Of a DNA stretch of 64,000 nucleotides, positions 60,811 to 64,000 are shown piece after piece (within the stretch, counting starts at the first letter, position 1; each line of letters starts with the position of its first letter). Where the stretch lies: positions 27,733,816 to 27,797,815 of the forward strand of contig CM069606.1 in assembly GCA_035771175.1 (NCBI GenBank), read 5' to 3'. The notes under the pieces were generated by a model. That model made no database searches. It had not been told where the DNA came from and was given only the letters and a program-made list of their open reading frames with translations. The stretch is from Paratinospora sagittata. Lineage: Eukaryota; Streptophyta; Magnoliopsida; Ranunculales; Menispermaceae. A program made the translations under genes and the position numbers.

Positions 60811-63800
60811 ATGTTTAATCTAAAGTTATTTTGGGCATGCAAGACAATGGGAATAATCAAGGTGTTAGTAGAGAATATTTCAATCAAGACAACCTGGCAA
60901 AACTGTGTAAGGAATAGGAAAATCGAGCAAGCAGAAGTGTTAACATTTTTCTCGTTAGAAATATCAGATTTTAGTCTAAGGCGTGGATCGCGTGCTATTG
61001 GGTTGTGTATCATGTTCTCTATTGACAGATAGCAGGATATAGCAGGTCGTTATACCCAAACCCGAGAGCTCGAGGTTTTTAGACTTTCCGATAGCGTGTT
61101 ATCAAGGCCTATAGCGCGTTATTGGCCCTTTTACTAAAAATGGAAAGATCACGGCAACAGCTTTATAGCGAGTTATCAAAGGGGATAACGCGCTATAGAC
61201 AATTTTCCAAAAAAACAAATGTTTTATTATATAACCTTATCAGCGTGCTATCAACACTGATAGTGCGCTAGTGCCTTCGGGAAACTTTTGCCAAATTGCT
61301 GGATAGCTTTATTTTTGAAAAACTAAAGAATCATTCCATTCACTCAAAAGATGTGTTTTCTTACCGAGAACAATTCATATACTTATAGTTTAAAACAATA
61401 GATAGCCTCTGGAAAATTCAGCACAAAAGGGATAAAATGAAGAACTTGCGAAATAATGAGGTTATCTGCAAGACAGTTTGCAATTTTGATTCGTTTCGAA
61501 GTTTGTTCGGGCAAATGCAAGAATCACGACTTTCTTCTAATTAAACACTCTTTGGAAAGCTCAGTCTAACTTGAAAAAATAGTGTTTGTTCTATCTTTGA
61601 ACATCAGAGAATGAGGGTTTTATAAAATTAGCAGTTGCAGGTTAAAGAGCAACAGAGTACATAATGATTTGAATTGAAAACGTTGTTTAATCGAAAGTTG
61701 TTTTGGCGTGCGAGACAATGGGAATCATCAAGGTGTTAGAAGAGAATATTTCAATTAAGATAACCTGTGAAAACTGTGTAAGGAGTAAAAAAATCGAGCA
61801 AGCAGAAGTGTCAACATTTTTCTCGTTAGAAATATCAGATTTTAGTCTAAGACGTGGATCGCGTGCTCTTGGGTTGTGTATCATGTTCTCTATTGACAGA
61901 TAGCTGGCTATAGTAGGTCGATAGACACAAACTCGGGAGCTCGACTTTTTTAGACTTTCCGATAGCGTGTTATCAAGGCCTATAGCGCGCTATTGCCCAT
62001 TTTACAAAAAATGGAAAGATCACGACAACAACTTTATAGCGAGTTATCAAAGGGGATAACGACTATAGACAATTTTCGAGAAAAACAAATGTCTTATTAT
62101 AGAACCCAATCAGCGTGCTATCAACACTGATAGTGCACTAGTGCCATCTGGAAAGTTTTGGCAAATTGCTGGATAGCATTATTTTCGAAAAACTAAAGAA
62201 TCATTCCATTGACTCAAAACATATTGATATAAGATTAAAAACTTTTAAATAATTCAAAACTCATTGAAATTAATATTAAAACCTTTCGAAAAACATTTTT
62301 TCTAAATGAAATACTATATCAAAGTGATTTTGAAGACTTTGCAACTTTAAGAGTTTTAGTGCAGAGATTGATCGAGAAGTTACCCTACACACCAAAGATA
62401 AAACTAATGCATTAGACATGGGATATGTCTTTAATCTTCGAGCTTGATCTTTGTAGACTTCGATAGCTATTGTTCGATGTGTTGTTGATGATTAGTTGTA
62501 GTAGCGCTTAGAGAAAAAAATACAGGTGGTGTGGTCTTGTTTGATGTGTTTTCTTACCGAGAACAATTTATATACTTACAGTTTAAAATAATAGATAGCC
62601 TCTGGAAAATTCAGCAGAAAAGGGATAAAATGAAGAACTTGCGAAATAATGAGGTTACCTGCAAGACAGTTTGGAATTTTGATTCGTTTCGAAGTTTGTT
62701 TGGGCAAATGCAAGAATCAAGACTTTCTTCTATTTAAACACTCTTTGGAAAGCTCAGTCTAACTTGCAAAAATCGTGTGTTCTATCTTTGAAAATCAGAG
62801 AATGAGGGTTTAATAAAATTAGCAGTTGCAGGTTAAAGAGTAAGAGAGTACATAATGATTTGAATTCAAAACGTTGTTTAATCTAAAGTTATTTTGGGCA
62901 TGCGAGACAATGGGAATATTCAAGGTGTTAGTAGAGAATATTTCAATTAAGACAACCTGGCAAAACTGTGTAAGGAATAGAAAAATCGAGCAAGCAGAAG
63001 TGTCAACATTTTTCTCGTTAGAAATATCAGGTTTTAGTCTAAGGCGTGGATCGCGTGCAATTGGGTTGTGTATCATGTTCTCTATTGACAGATAGCAGGA
63101 TATAGCAGGTCGTTATACACAAACCCGAGAGCTCGAGGTTTTTAGACTTTCCGATAGCGTGTTATCAAGGCCTATAGCGCGTTATTGCCCATTTTACTAA
63201 AAATAGAAAGATCACGGCAACAGCTTTATAGCGAGTTATCAAAGGGATAACGTGCTATAGACAATTTTCCAGAAAAATAAATGTTTTATTATAGAACCCT
63301 ATCAGCGTGCTATCAACACTGATAGTGCGCTAGTGCCTTCTGGAAAGTTTTGCCAAATTGTTGGATAGACTTATTTTTGAAAAACTAAAGAATCATTCCA
63401 TTAACTCAAAAGATGTGTTTTCTTACCGAGAACAATTCATATACTTACAGTTTAAAACAATAGATAGCCTCTGGAAAATTTAGCACAAAAGGGAGAAAAA
63501 GAAGAACTTGCGAAATAATGAGGTTATCTGCAAGTCAATTTGCAATTTTGATTCGTTTCGAAGTTTGTTTGGGCAAATGCAAGAATCCCGACTTTCTTCT
63601 ATTTAAATACACTTTGGAAAGCTCAGTCTAACTTGCAAAAATAGTGTTTGTTCTATCTTTGAACATCAGAGAATGAGGGCTTTATAAAATTAGCAGTTGC
63701 AGGTTAAAGAGCAAAAGAGTACATAATGATTTGAATTCAAAACGTTGTTTAATCTAAAGTTGTTTTGGGCGTGCGAGACAATAGGAATCATCAAGGTGTT

Positions 63801-64000
63801 AGTAGAGAATATTTCAATTAAGATAACCTGGCAAAACTGTGTAAGGAATAGAAAAATCGAGCAAGCAGAAGTGTCAACATTTTTCTCGTTAGAAATATCA
63901 GATTTTAGTCTAAGGCGTGGATCGCGTGCTATTGGGTTGTGTATCATGTTCTCTATTGACAGATAGCAGGATATAGCAGGTCGTTGTACACAAACCCGAG
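60811..64000. repeat. Satellite block with 0.87-kb short units alternating with full units
   Basis: Landmarks at 60811, 61683, 62874 and 63745 give lengths 872, 1191 and 871 bp. Both short units have the same junction, ACTCAAAA joined directly to GATGTGTTTTC, at about 61349/61350 and 63411/63412. Measured against the intervening full unit, 323 bp are absent. Full and short units therefore alternate with a combined period of about 2.06 kb, which continues off the window end. Confidence 0.92.

Noticed and set aside
436..64000. Recurring 68-, 73- and 94-codon frames in every satellite unit
   Set aside because: They recur because the units are near-identical. The 73- and 94-codon frames overlap on opposite strands, many copies lose start or stop positions, and no domain or codon pattern suggests coding.
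1..64000. A prokaryotic defence, phage or biosynthetic system
   Set aside because: No such genes on either strand; the only supported proteins are the retrotransposon Gag-Pol and ORF1.

Overview
The window looks like plant nuclear heterochromatin. It holds a long array of a roughly 1.2-kb satellite, interrupted by two nearly complete Ty3/gypsy LTR retrotransposons of one family. Reasons for calling it a plant: the integrases carry (or have partly lost) a C-terminal chromodomain of the Tekay/Del chromovirus type, the primer binding site reads TGGTATCAGAGC (initiator-Met tRNA type, common in plant gypsy elements), and the DNA is AT-rich with no prokaryotic gene organisation. I cannot name the species, and I see no cellular gene or RNA gene.

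Layout. 1-5533: satellite. 5534-16386: element TE1 on the minus strand, flanked by the 5-bp duplication AGCAG. 16387-24484: satellite. 24485-35349: element TE2 on the plus strand, flanked by TGATG. 35350-64000: satellite. Removing each element plus one copy of its duplication restores the satellite phase exactly (spacings of 1199 and 1201 bp), so both elements jumped into an existing array. I place 36 copies of one landmark (the TTG in CGTTGTTTAATC) in the window. Spacing is 1195-1204 bp for most units, 1148-1196 bp for several in the right part, and about 871 bp for two units near the right end.

The satellite is regionally structured. Left of about 21 kb a subfamily with AATCCAAAG at the landmark dominates. 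Between 38.1 and 53.7 kb distinct unit types recur in fixed order (X-Y-Z, X-Y-Z-Z', X-Y-Z', X-Y-chimera), a higher-order repeat of about 3.6 kb with one 4.8-kb variant. From 53.7 kb the units are more diverged and carry deletions, and from 60.8 kb units sharing a 323-bp deletion alternate with full ones.

Each retroelement has the order 5' LTR, primer binding site, AT-rich leader, an extra gene (ORF1, a plant transposon-protein-like domain plus a Pro/Gln-rich tail), a spacer with a three-copy repeat, Gag-protease-reverse transcriptase-RNase H-integrase-chromodomain, polypurine tract, 3' LTR. TE1's polyprotein has one in-frame TAG between protease and RT. TE2 has a mutated zinc knuckle, a TAG in RNase H, a 1-bp frameshift in integrase and a 36-bp deletion in the chromodomain. 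ORF1 is open in both. The LTRs carry a variable array (6 to 14 copies) of a 20-21-bp unit centred on GAACGTTC immediately upstream of the TATA box, and two tandem stem-loops downstream.

The strongest leads are the ORF1 gene, the HSE-like promoter array, the higher-order satellite structure and the short-unit block.
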